Positions 1 through 6,622 of a stretch of DNA of 11,775 nucleotides are shown in pieces. The position numbers and the translations under genes were made by a program. The stretch spans positions 1 through 11,775 of the forward strand of contig JANNAV010000010.1 in the NCBI GenBank assembly GCA_031384695.1, written 5' to 3'. A model generated the notes under the pieces. The model was not told the origin of the DNA, did not search any database, and worked only from the letters and a program-made list of their open reading frames with translations. Each line of letters starts with the position of its first letter. Within the stretch, counting starts at the first letter, position 1. The stretch comes from JANNAV01 sp031384695 (GTDB taxonomy: Bacteria; Pseudomonadota; Alphaproteobacteria; Rhodobacterales; Rhodobacteraceae).

Positions 1-46
1 GGGTGCGGGGGCTGGTCCCCGCTGCGGCAGGTGCGGGGGCCACACG

Positions 47-502
47 CTATCCCAGCGGCCCCGGCCTGCGCTCTTCGGTCAACAGCACATTCGCCTCCAC
101 TTGCCCCACGCCGGGCAGGGTCATGATCCGGCGGCGTAGCACGCGTTCAAAATCGGCGATATCGCGCGCCACCACGCGCAGGCGGTAGTCAAACAGCCCC
201 AGCACGTGCTGCACCACCTGCACCTCGGGAATGGCCGTCACCGCACGCTCAAAATCCTCAAGGCTGACACGGCCTTTGGTGGCCAGCTTTACCCCGAGGA
301 ACACGGTCACGCCAAAGCCCAGCGCCGCGCGGTCCACCTCCACCCGCCGCCCTGCTAGCACCCCCGCCGCCTGCAGCCGGGTGATGCGGCGCCATGCGGC
401 GGGCTGCGACAGGCCGAACCGGCGGCCCAGTTCGCCCGCGCCAAGGGTGGCGTCCCGGTCCAGCGCGCGCAACAGGCTTTGGTCGATGTCATCGAGATCC
501 AT
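47..502 (-). CDS. Lrp/AsnC family transcriptional regulator (second gene of a pair)
   Basis: This gene encodes a 151-residue protein with the usual Lrp/AsnC size and layout. An N-terminal winged helix-turn-helix covers about residues 3-60 (LSQPAAWRRITRLQ reads as the recognition helix). A C-terminal RAM/ligand-binding domain covers about 65-145, with IPEV, then LGLFDYRLRVVARD, then LPGV. Family members bind DNA as dimers or octamers and respond to amino acids; the ligand cannot be read from the sequence. It lacks the C-terminal K...LPL ending that its neighbour retains. ATG at 502 is chosen; a GTG directly upstream at 505 is equally possible. With the ATG the start shares one base with the TGA of the upstream regulator, and with the GTG the overlap is 4 bp, so translational coupling is likely. 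It lies beside ilvC, which suggests branched-chain amino acid control, but that is inference. Confidence 0.93.
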   Translation of the reverse strand: MDLDDIDQSLLRALDRDATLGAGELGRRFGLSQPAAWRRITRLQAAGVLAGRRVEVDRAALGFGVTVFLGVKLATKGRVSLEDFERAVTAIPEVQVVQHVLGLFDYRLRVVARDIADFERVLRRRIMTLPGVGQVEANVLLTEERRPGPLG

Positions 503-960
503 CACAGCGGCAGCCCGCCCGCGTCCTTGAGGGTGGCCACCAGCATCAGCGCCTCAATATCGGCGATATGCGGCAAGGCGAGGATGCGGTGGCGGTAGAT
601 CTGCTGATACTGCGCCATATCGCGGGCGATCACGTTCAGCCGCACATCGACCCGGCCGAGAAAGGTTTCGATGTTGATCACTTCGGGCACGGCGCGGGCG
701 GCATCGATGAATTCGTCAAAGGCGCGGGGGTTGGTTTTATCGAGGGTAAAGCGCAGCGACACCTCTACCTCGTAGCCGAGTTTGCGCCAGTTGATAATGG
801 CGCTTTCGCCACGGATGATGCCTGCCTCGGCCAGCCGCTCTAGCCGTCGCCACAGGGTGGCCGCCGTGACGCCGGCCCGGCTGGCCAGTTCGGCGCGCGG
901 CAGTCCGGGTTCTGCCAGATGATGGCGCAGGATGCGGCGGTCGGCATCGTCAAGCTGCAT
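502..960 (-). CDS. Lrp/AsnC family transcriptional regulator (first gene of a pair, divergent from ilvC)
   Basis: This gene encodes a 152-residue Lrp/AsnC regulator. The N-terminal HTH begins LDDADRRILRHHL, with VTAATLWRRLERL as the likely recognition helix. The RAM domain follows, with VPEV, LGRVDVRLNVIARD and LPHI, ending in the typical K...LPL tail. An in-frame ATG exists at 1005, but the start at 960 places the HTH at the usual distance from the N-terminus, has a weak GGTGA seven bases upstream, and leaves room for the promoter at about 994-1022. The gene is divergent from ilvC and touches the next regulator gene, so the two proteins are probably made together. Their RAM domains look clearly paralogous (shared PEV, LG, RL.V.ARD and LP positions), so they may form mixed oligomers; this is inference. 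The effector is unknown. Confidence 0.94.
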   Translation of the reverse strand: MQLDDADRRILRHHLAEPGLPRAELASRAGVTAATLWRRLERLAEAGIIRGESAIINWRKLGYEVEVSLRFTLDKTNPRAFDEFIDAARAVPEVINIETFLGRVDVRLNVIARDMAQYQQIYRHRILALPHIADIEALMLVATLKDAGGLPL

Positions 961-993
961 GAAATTTTCACCGATTGCTAAAGTTGCGCATGT

Positions 994-1022
994 ATTTTCC
1001 CGCATTTGCCCGAATTTGTCAA
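994..1022 (-). promoter_or_regulatory. Sigma70-like promoter of the paired Lrp genes
   Basis: Read on the minus strand, a perfect TTGACA lies at 1022-1017, followed by a 17-nt spacer and GAAAAT (4 of 6 matches to TATAAT) at 999-994. This leaves a short leader of about 25-30 nt to the ATG at 960. Placement and spacing fit a housekeeping promoter. No equally good promoter is seen for ilvC in the same gap; a TATGCT at 1053-1058 lacks a matching -35. Confidence 0.55.
999..1018. repeat. Tandem 10-bp repeat overlapping the Lrp promoter (candidate operator)
   Basis: Two head-to-tail copies, CCCGCATTTG (999-1008) and CCCGAATTTG (1009-1018), match at 9 of 10 positions with a period of one helical turn. 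They cover the spacer and touch both the -35 and -10 elements of the minus-strand promoter. Lrp-type regulators commonly bind helically phased, degenerate AT-containing sites and autoregulate, so this is a plausible operator, but no binding can be proven from sequence. Confidence 0.4.
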
Positions 1023-1074
1023 ACTACGCAGGGTATTTCGCGCCAAAACCCCTATGCTGCGGCGATCCACAACC

Positions 1075-1081
1075 AAAGGAG
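1075..1081 (+). promoter_or_regulatory. Ribosome binding site of ilvC
   Basis: AAAGGAG sits seven bases before the ATG at 1089. It fixes the ilvC start there rather than at an in-frame upstream codon at 975, which would add 38 residues foreign to the family. Confidence 0.8.
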
Positions 1082-1088
1082 CGCCCCG

Positions 1089-2111
1089 ATGCGCGTTTAT
1101 TACGACCGCGACTGTGATGTGAACATCATCAAGGACAAGAAGGTGGCCATTCTGGGCTATGGCAGTCAGGGCCATGCGCATGCGCTGAACCTGCGCGACA
1201 GTGGCGCGAAAAACCTTGTGGTGGCGCTGCGCGAAGGCTCGCCTTCCGCGAAAAAGGCCGAAGGCGAGGGGCTGAAGGTGATGGGCATCGCTGAGGCCGC
1301 CGCCTGGGCCGATCTGATCATGTTCACCATGCCCGACGAATTGCAGGCCGCGACCTACAAGAAATACGTGCATGACAACATCCGCGAAGGGGCGGCAATT
1401 GCCTTTGCCCACGGATTGAACATCCATTTCGGCCTGATTGAACCCAAGGCCGGGGTCGATATCATCATGATGGCGCCCAAGGGCCCCGGCCACACGGTGC
1501 GCGGCGAATACGTCAAGGGTGGTGGCGTGCCCTGCCTGGTGGCCGTCCACAATGACGCAACCGGCCGCGCGATGGAAATCGGGCTTTCGTATTGCTCCGG
1601 CATCGGCGGCGGGCGCTCGGGGATCATCGAGACCAATTTCCGGCAGGAATGCGAAACCGATCTGTTCGGCGAGCAGGCGGTGCTGTGTGGCGGCTTGGTG
1701 GAATTGATCCGCATGGGGTTCGAGACGCTGGTTGAGGCGGGGTATGAGCCGGAGATGGCCTATTTCGAATGTCTGCACGAGGTGAAGCTGATCGTCGATC
1801 TGATCTATGAGGGCGGCATTGCCAACATGAACTATTCGATTTCGAACACCGCCGAGTATGGCGAATATGTCTCAGGCCCGCGTATACTGCCGTATGAGGA
1901 AACCAAGGCGCGGATGAAGGCGGTGCTGACAGACATCCAGACCGGCAAGTTCGTGCGCGATTTCATGGTGGAAAACGCGGTGGGCCAGCCGTTCTTCAAA
2001 GCCACCCGGCGGATCAATGACGAGCATCAGATCGAAAAGGTCGGCGCGAAACTGCGGGCGATGATGCCGTGGATTTCCAAGGGCAAGATGGTGGACCGCG
2101 CGCGGAACTGA
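1089..2111 (+). CDS. ilvC: Ketol-acid reductoisomerase (NADP+)
   Basis: This enzyme catalyses the Mg2+-dependent isomerisation and NADPH reduction of 2-acetolactate and 2-aceto-2-hydroxybutyrate, the second step of valine, leucine and isoleucine synthesis, in the cytosol. The 340 residues match the short class I form. The N-terminal Rossmann domain has GYGSQGH at 23-29. R48, S51 and S53 in the following loop fit NADPH preference. The likely catalytic histidine is H108 in FAHGLN, followed by PKGPGH at 130-135. In the helical C-terminal domain, D191 and E195 (TDLFGEQ) and E227 and E231 (FECLHE) are the metal and substrate ligands, and S252 lies in the ISNTAEYG motif. All key residues are present. 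The gene stands alone, divergent from two Lrp-type regulators that may control it, and is closed by a strong terminator. Confidence 0.98.
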   Translation: MRVYYDRDCDVNIIKDKKVAILGYGSQGHAHALNLRDSGAKNLVVALREGSPSAKKAEGEGLKVMGIAEAAAWADLIMFTMPDELQAATYKKYVHDNIREGAAIAFAHGLNIHFGLIEPKAGVDIIMMAPKGPGHTVRGEYVKGGGVPCLVAVHNDATGRAMEIGLSYCSGIGGGRSGIIETNFRQECETDLFGEQAVLCGGLVELIRMGFETLVEAGYEPEMAYFECLHEVKLIVDLIYEGGIANMNYSISNTAEYGEYVSGPRILPYEETKARMKAVLTDIQTGKFVRDFMVENAVGQPFFKATRRINDEHQIEKVGAKLRAMMPWISKGKMVDRARN

Positions 2112-2116
2112 ACAGA

Positions 2117-2134
2117 GTCGGGGCACGCCCCGAC
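2117..2134. repeat. Perfect 8-bp inverted repeat after ilvC
   Basis: GTCGGGGC and GCCCCGAC are separated by AC, six bases after the ilvC stop. No T-run follows, so it is not itself a classical intrinsic terminator. It could be an intergenic palindromic repeat or an mRNA 3'-end stabiliser. Confidence 0.5.
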
Positions 2135-2141
2135 CTACGCG

Positions 2142-2171
2142 ACGGGCCGGGGGCGACCTCTGGCCCGTTTT
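2142..2171 (+). terminator. Rho-independent terminator of ilvC
   Basis: ACGGGCC (2142-2148) pairs with GGCCCGT (2162-2168). The inner bases extend the stem to about 12 pairs, including G-U pairs, around a CGA loop, and the stem runs into TTTT at 2168-2171. Its position 30 nt past the ilvC stop fits termination of that transcript. It also argues against transporter starts placed at 2170. Confidence 0.75.
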
Positions 2172-2226
2172 GGTGCGGTGTGAGGTGGGGGTTCTGGCGT
2201 TGGTTACGGTGCAAAGACCGGGTCTG

Positions 2227-3114
2227 GTGAACTGGCTGCTGGTGATTTTCCTGTCGGTGATCTGGGGCGCCAGTTTCATGAACGTGAAGATCGCGTTGAC
2301 CGGGTTTGGGCCGGTGACGATTGCCGCCTGCCGGATCGCGCTGGCGGCGGTGGCGCTTTTGGTGTTGGCGCGCGCAATCGGGCAGCGCCTGCCGGGGGTG
2401 GGTGAGCGGCGGATCTGGGCGCATGTGCTGGGGATGGCGGTGTTTTCCAACGCCCTGCCGTTCATGCTGTTGAGCTGGGGGCAGTTGCATGTGGCATCGG
2501 GTTTTGCGGGCATTTCCATGTCGGTGGTGCCGCTGTTCACCCTATTGCTGGGCGCGCGGTTCTTGCCCGATGCGCGGCTGACGCCTGCGCGCCTGTTGGG
2601 GGTGGGCTTGGGGATTGCCGGGGTGATCGTGCTGATCGGGCCGAAGGCGTTCACCGCTTCGGGGGCGGATCTGGAGGGGGTGGCGCGGCTGGCCTGTCTG
2701 GGATCGACCTTGTCTTATGCCATCGGCAGCATCACCACCCGGCGCTGCCCGCCGGTGCCGCTGGTGGCGCTTTCGGCAAGCGCATTGCTGGTGGCGGCGG
2801 TGGCGATGGTGCCGCTGGCGCTGGCGGTGGAAGGGGTGCCGGATTTTGCCGCGGCCGGGCTGCGGGCCTGCCTGTCGCTGGCGTATCTCGGGCTGCTTCC
2901 GACCGCTTTGGCCACGGTGCTGCTGGTGCGGGTGATCCAGAGCGCGGGGCCGAACTTCCTGTCGATGTCGAATTATCAGGTGCCGGTGTGGTCGGTGATC
3001 TTCGGCTCGGTGCTGTTGGGCGAGCGGTTACCGGCCAGCTTTCTGGCGGCGCTGGGGCTTATTCTGGCAGGGCTGGCGGTTTCCAACGCCCCGGCGTTCC
3101 GGCGCAGGCCATAA
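2227..3114 (+). CDS. DMT superfamily transporter (EamA family)
   Basis: This gene encodes an inner-membrane protein of about 295 residues, nearly all hydrophobic, with ten predicted helices arranged as two EamA repeats (about residues 2-130 and 145-285). The first helix has the family-typical VIWGASF. A glycine-rich helix GVGLGIAGVIVLIG ends the first repeat, and LLGERLPASFLAALGLILAG is the equivalent segment of the second. The family includes metabolite and amino acid exporters; the substrate here cannot be told. The start is uncertain. GTG at 2227 is chosen because homologues usually begin just before the first helix and a weak AAAGA lies nine bases upstream. GTGs at 2209 and 2185 are possible, while a TTG at 2170 falls inside the ilvC terminator. 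It converges on glmM. Proximity to ilvC hints at amino acid export, but this is speculation. Confidence 0.9.
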   Translation: MNWLLVIFLSVIWGASFMNVKIALTGFGPVTIAACRIALAAVALLVLARAIGQRLPGVGERRIWAHVLGMAVFSNALPFMLLSWGQLHVASGFAGISMSVVPLFTLLLGARFLPDARLTPARLLGVGLGIAGVIVLIGPKAFTASGADLEGVARLACLGSTLSYAIGSITTRRCPPVPLVALSASALLVAAVAMVPLALAVEGVPDFAAAGLRACLSLAYLGLLPTALATVLLVRVIQSAGPNFLSMSNYQVPVWSVIFGSVLLGERLPASFLAALGLILAGLAVSNAPAFRRRP

Positions 3115-3168
3115 GTGGGAGGGATGAACCCCTGAAGGAAACAAACCCTACATTCTGTTTCTTGCCCG

Positions 3169-3186
3169 ATTTGATTTCAATCAAAT
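3169..3186. repeat. AT-rich perfect inverted repeat between convergent genes
   Basis: ATTTGATT and AATCAAAT flank TC, giving 8-bp arms in an otherwise GC-rich region. It lies between the transporter and glmM stops and stands out by composition. Its role is unknown; it may form part of a two-way transcription end together with the next hairpin. Confidence 0.4.
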
Positions 3187-3192
3187 TGGTCC

Positions 3193-3208
3193 GGGGCTCA
3201 CGAGCCCC
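3193..3208. terminator. Possible bidirectional terminator between the transporter gene and glmM
   Basis: GGGGCTC and GAGCCCC form a 7-bp stem (or a 6-bp stem with a CACG loop). It sits in the 143-bp gap between convergent genes, where termination from both sides is expected. On the plus strand a TTTT follows only after about 10 bases, and on the minus strand no clean T-run follows, so the call is tentative. Confidence 0.4.
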
Positions 3209-3257
3209 ACATCTGATTTTGCGGCAAGCCAACGCATCGCCCCCGATCCGGCGCGGT

Positions 3258-4601
3258 TCAGACGGCGGCGCGCACAGCACTGACGATGCCGTCGACCACA
3301 TCGGCCAGCAGCGACTCGTCCTCGCATTCGGCCATCACCCGAACCAGCGGTTCTGTCCCGGATTTGCGGATCAGGAGGCGGCCCTTGCCTTTGAGCAGGC
3401 CTTCGGCGCGGGCGATGATGGCCTGCACGGCGGGGGTATCAAGCGGGGTGGCGCCCGCCCCATAGCGCACGTTCTTCAGCATCTGCGGCACGGTTTCGAA
3501 CTGGCGCACCAAGGCCGATGCGGGCCTGCCGCTGCGGACCATTTCGGCAAGGAACTGCAACCCCGCGATCAGCCCATCGCCGGTGGTGGCATAATCGGTC
3601 ATCACGATATGGCCCGATTGCTCGCCCCCAAGGTTGAAGCCGCCGCGCCGCATCGCCTCGACCACATAGCGGTCGCCGACGTTGGTGCGTTGCAGATGCA
3701 GGCCCAGACCGGCCAGATGCCGCTCCAGCCCAAGGTTCGACATCACCGTGGCCACCAGCGTGCCACCGCGCAGGCGGCCATCCTCGTGCCAGCGGGCGGC
3801 CAGCAGCGCCATGATCTGATCGCCGTCCGCCACCTGACCATGCTCATCCAGAATCATCACCCGGTCGGCGTCGCCGTCAAGGCAGATGCCGACATGGGCG
3901 TGATGCGCCACCACCGCCTCGGCGGCGGTCTGCACATAGGTGGAGCCGCAGCGGTCATTGATATTGGTGCCGTTGGGCGACACGCCCACCGGGATCACCT
4001 CGGCCCCCAGTTCCCACAGCACCTCGGGCGCGGTTTTATAGGCAGCACCGTTGGCGCAATCGATCACCACCTTCAGCCCGTCAAGCCGCAGCCCCTGCGG
4101 AAAGGTGGTCTTGGCATATTCTTGATAGCGGCCGCGCGCATCGTCAATCCGTTTGGCGCGGCCGATGTTTTCGGGCTTTGCCGGGATGATGTCGCCCTCT
4201 GTCAGGTCTTCGATCTCGATCTCGGCGGCATCCGACAGCTTGAAGCCGTCGGGCCCGAAAAACTTGATGCCGTTGTCGTAATGCGGGTTGTGCGAGGCCG
4301 AAATCATCACCCCCAGATCGGCGCGCATCGACCGGGTCAGAAACCCCACGGCGGGCGTCGGCACCGGGCCCAGCAGCAGCACGTTCATCCCCGTCGAGGT
4401 CAGCCCCGCCGTCAACGCGTTTTCCAGCATGTAGCCCGACAGCCGCGTGTCCTTGCCGATCACCACCCGGTGCGCCGCCGACCCGTCGCGCCGGAAGAAC
4501 TGCCCCGCCGCCGCCCCGAGTTTCAGCGCCATCTCGGCGGTCATCGGATAGGTGTTGGCCTGCCCCCGCACGCCATCGGTGCCGAAAAGTTTGCGGCTCA
4601 T
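3258..4601 (-). CDS. glmM: Phosphoglucosamine mutase
   Basis: This enzyme interconverts glucosamine-6-phosphate and glucosamine-1-phosphate, the committed route to UDP-GlcNAc for peptidoglycan and lipopolysaccharide. The 447 residues are full length for the alpha-D-phosphohexomutase family, with all four signatures in order. The phosphoserine loop ISASHNP has S103 as the phosphorylated residue. The Mg2+ loop is DGDADR at 242-247, the sugar-specificity loop is GGEQSGH at 325-331, and the phosphate-binding loop is RKSGTEP at 412-418. The N-terminal FGTDGVRG is also typical. ATG at 4601 is supported by AGGAG seven bases upstream and by a 4-bp ATGA overlap with the folP stop. It is the last gene of a folB-folP-glmM group, so its expression is probably translationally coupled to folP. 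Confidence 0.98.
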   Translation of the reverse strand: MSRKLFGTDGVRGQANTYPMTAEMALKLGAAAGQFFRRDGSAAHRVVIGKDTRLSGYMLENALTAGLTSTGMNVLLLGPVPTPAVGFLTRSMRADLGVMISASHNPHYDNGIKFFGPDGFKLSDAAEIEIEDLTEGDIIPAKPENIGRAKRIDDARGRYQEYAKTTFPQGLRLDGLKVVIDCANGAAYKTAPEVLWELGAEVIPVGVSPNGTNINDRCGSTYVQTAAEAVVAHHAHVGICLDGDADRVMILDEHGQVADGDQIMALLAARWHEDGRLRGGTLVATVMSNLGLERHLAGLGLHLQRTNVGDRYVVEAMRRGGFNLGGEQSGHIVMTDYATTGDGLIAGLQFLAEMVRSGRPASALVRQFETVPQMLKNVRYGAGATPLDTPAVQAIIARAEGLLKGKGRLLIRKSGTEPLVRVMAECEDESLLADVVDGIVSAVRAAV

Positions 4602-5608
4602 GCGGATACTCCTGTTGTGGCGGCGGTCCAGAGGGCCAGGGCCTGCCGGGTTTCGGGCACATCATGCACCCGGATCAACTGCGCGCCCTGCGCCACCCCG
4701 GCAAGGGCGACGGCAAGGCTGCCGGGCAGCCGCTTGGCCGCATCCGCCTCGGCTCCCAGCGTGCCGATAAACCGCTTGCGGCTGGCCCCCAGCAACAACG
4801 GCAGCCCCAGATCGTGAAACAGCGACAGGCGGGCCAGCAGCGTCAGGTTATGGGCCAGGGTTTTGCCAAAGCCGATACCGGGATCAATGGCCAGGCGGGC
4901 ACGCGGGATGCCATGTGCCTCGGCATGCTGCACCCGGGCGGCGAGAAAATCGAACACATCCAGCAGAACATCCTCATATTGCGGATCGTTCTGCATGGTG
5001 GTGGGATCGCCCCTGGCATGCATCAGGATCACCGGAGCCGCGGCCCTGGCCGCCACCTGTGCAAGGGCCGGATCAAAGGTGAGGGCCGAGACATCGTTGA
5101 CGATACCCGCCCCCGCCGCCAGCGCCGCCCCGGCCACCGCCGCCTTGCGGGTGTCGATCGAGATTGGCACCTCAAGCCCCGCCGCGCGCAGGGCGGCGAT
5201 CACCGGGGCGGTGCGGGCGATCTCTTCATCCGCCGCCACTGCGCTGGCCCCGGGGCGGGTGCTTTCACCGCCGATATCAAGGATATCGGCCCCGGCGGCC
5301 ATCCGGCGCGCCTGCATCACCGCAGCCTCGGGGCGCAGGAACAGGCCGCCATCGGAAAAGCTGTCGGGTGTGACGTTCAGAATGCCCATGAGGCGCGGCT
5401 GGCCAAGGCCGAGGCCGCCAAAATCGGGGCGGTTGCCCGAAAGGCGCGCCAGGGTCGCGGCGGCAAGCTCGGAAGCTGCAACAAGGCAGGCGGGGCGGCC
5501 CCGCTCCAGCACCTCGACATGGCTGAACCAAAGCCAGCCCCCGGCAAGCGGCAGGGCATCGGCGGGGCGGGCGGGGTCTGACATCGGGATGGGGCGGTGG
5601 TATTGCAT
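4598..5608 (-). CDS. folP: Dihydropteroate synthase
   Basis: This enzyme condenses 6-hydroxymethyl-7,8-dihydropterin pyrophosphate with p-aminobenzoate to give dihydropteroate in folate synthesis; it is the sulfonamide target. The TIM-barrel signatures are all present, numbered from the chosen start: LMGILNVTPDSFSDGG at 73-88, GESTRPGA at 114-121, SIDTRK at 150-155, NDVSA at 171-175, DPGIGFGK at 242-249, GASRKRFIG at 274-282 and RVHDV at 313-317. At 336 residues it is longer than the usual roughly 280 because about 70 residues precede the first barrel strand. ATG at 5608 is chosen because QYHRPIP followed by DPARPADALPLAGGW looks like a conserved N-terminus. ATGs at 5644 and 5584 are alternatives, and none has a clear Shine-Dalgarno. 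The gene lies 45 nt after folB and overlaps glmM by 4 bp. Confidence 0.96.
   Translation of the reverse strand: MQYHRPIPMSDPARPADALPLAGGWLWFSHVEVLERGRPACLVAASELAAATLARLSGNRPDFGGLGLGQPRLMGILNVTPDSFSDGGLFLRPEAAVMQARRMAAGADILDIGGESTRPGASAVAADEEIARTAPVIAALRAAGLEVPISIDTRKAAVAGAALAAGAGIVNDVSALTFDPALAQVAARAAAPVILMHARGDPTTMQNDPQYEDVLLDVFDFLAARVQHAEAHGIPRARLAIDPGIGFGKTLAHNLTLLARLSLFHDLGLPLLLGASRKRFIGTLGAEADAAKRLPGSLAVALAGVAQGAQLIRVHDVPETRQALALWTAATTGVSA
4609..4613 (-). promoter_or_regulatory. Ribosome binding site of glmM
   Basis: On the minus strand AGGAG lies seven bases before the glmM ATG, inside the last codons of folP. It shows that glmM has its own initiation signal despite the 4-bp overlap. 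Confidence 0.7.
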
Positions 5609-5653
5609 GCAGACGTGGTTAGGGCGTGGCGGGCGGCCAGACAAGGGGAAGGT

Positions 5654-6562
5654 TCAGGCGTAGGTCACCCTCACGCGGCTTCCTGCCGGAAGTGCAACAT
5701 CGGCGTGAACGATCAGCCGGTCGGCAGCCATCTGTTCGGCCAGCCACAGCGCCAGCGCCAGCGGATCGCGCGATTGCGGCCCGTCCACCGCATCCAGCAC
5801 CAGTTTGGATGGGGCCCAGACGATCATCTGGCCGCGCTTGATGGCCCAGTCGATCTCGGTGCGGGTTTCCACCACCACGCAGCGTGCATCCCGCGCCGCC
5901 AGCACCCAGGCGTTCTGCTCAATGGCCAGCAGATCAACCCGGCGCTGGGTGGGGCGGTGGCCGGTTTCGGGCCGCGCCATATCCGGCAGGCCCACCGTCA
6001 GGATCACCGGCAGACCGGCGGCTTGCAGGCCATCCAGCAGCGCCGTCAGATCGGGGCGCAGGATGGTTTCATTGCTGAAATACGCCACCAGCGGATGCAC
6101 CGCCGCCTGCCCACCATCCTGCAACGTCACCTGAACCGCAGCCTCGGGGCGGCTGCGCACGATCTCGACGCCCAGCTTGTAGGGGCCGACATCCAGCTTT
6201 TCGATCCGCACAAAGGCGCGCATCGCCTGCGGTTCGGCCAGAATACGCTCGGCCACCCGTTCGGCCAGCGTTTCCAGCAGGTTCAGGCGTTCGGCGGCAA
6301 GTTCGGTATTGATGGCCCAGGTGATGCGGTCATAAGACAGGATCAGATCGACATCATCGTTCAGCGGGCGCGGCGTGGGCCGCACCTCGACCACCACGTT
6401 GAACATCACCCGCTGACGGTGGCCGCGTTCTTGCTGAAACGCGCCGATATCCACCTCGACCAGATGATCGCGCAGGGAAATACGGTCGCGCGGGCCGGAG
6501 ATGGCCATGCCTTCGCTGCGTTCTTCGGGATGGGCAAAAGCCTGGTCGATTTCAGTGGTCAT
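5654..6562 (-). CDS. folB: Dihydroneopterin aldolase with extra C-terminal domain
   Basis: The N-terminal part (about 25-137) is a FolB-type aldolase, which cleaves 7,8-dihydroneopterin to 6-hydroxymethyl-dihydropterin and glycolaldehyde just before the FolP step. Expected residues are seen: E45 after DIGAF, Y77 in LSYDRI, E97 in LLETLAE, and K122 in VRIEK as the likely catalytic lysine. The exact alignment of that last strand is uncertain. FolB is normally about 120 residues, but this protein has 302. Residues from about 150 form a second domain. Its RVDLLAIEQNAWVLA (208-222), IVWAPSKLVLD (247-257) and LALALWLAEQMAADRLIV (268-285) resemble the C-terminal half of amino-acid-kinase-fold proteins such as the MfnE type, without a recognisable phosphate-binding glycine motif. 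The gene leads folP and glmM. An ATG at 6508 is an alternative start, since no strong Shine-Dalgarno precedes 6562. Confidence 0.88.
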   Translation of the reverse strand: MTTEIDQAFAHPEERSEGMAISGPRDRISLRDHLVEVDIGAFQQERGHRQRVMFNVVVEVRPTPRPLNDDVDLILSYDRITWAINTELAAERLNLLETLAERVAERILAEPQAMRAFVRIEKLDVGPYKLGVEIVRSRPEAAVQVTLQDGGQAAVHPLVAYFSNETILRPDLTALLDGLQAAGLPVILTVGLPDMARPETGHRPTQRRVDLLAIEQNAWVLAARDARCVVVETRTEIDWAIKRGQMIVWAPSKLVLDAVDGPQSRDPLALALWLAEQMAADRLIVHADVALPAGSRVRVTYA

Positions 6563-6582
6563 GGGGCACCCGGCGGGATCGG

Positions 6583-6612
6583 AAAACTGCGGGCAGGCTA
6601 ACCCGCCTGCCC
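6583..6612 (-). terminator. Intrinsic terminator-like hairpin just upstream of folB
   Basis: On the minus strand GGGCAGGC (6612-6605) pairs with GCCTGCCC (6598-6591) around a GGGTTA loop, giving an 8-bp perfect stem. GCAG and TTTT (6586-6583) follow. It probably ends the hydrolase transcript. It lies only about 20 nt before the folB ATG at 6562, so an attenuator in a folB leader is an alternative reading. Confidence 0.6.
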
Positions 6613-6622
6613 CGCCGTCCCT

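Noticed and set aside
5..22. GCGGGG...CCCCGC inverted repeat after the first regulator gene, as a terminator
   Set aside because: No T-run follows on the minus strand, and the window edge hides the context.
47..960. Siroheme decarboxylase pair (NirD/NirL or AhbA/AhbB), which also look like two AsnC-type proteins side by side
   Set aside because: No heme d1 or alternative heme genes are nearby. The sequences have standard Lrp HTH and RAM motifs, and the divergent neighbour is ilvC.
1053..1058. TATGCT as a -10 box for ilvC
   Set aside because: No acceptable -35 lies 16-18 bases upstream, so the ilvC promoter cannot be placed from the sequence.
3059..3301. Small minus-strand frame of 80 codons across the convergent gap
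   Set aside because: It overlaps the ends of both the transporter gene and glmM, has no ribosome site or recognisable motif, and covers the hairpins expected for transcription ends.
2988..4817. 609-codon open frame on the plus strand over the end of the transporter gene, glmM and part of folP
   Set aside because: It crosses three real genes with clear motifs on other frames, and its translation is low-complexity His/Gly/Arg/Gln-rich. It is a shadow of glmM.
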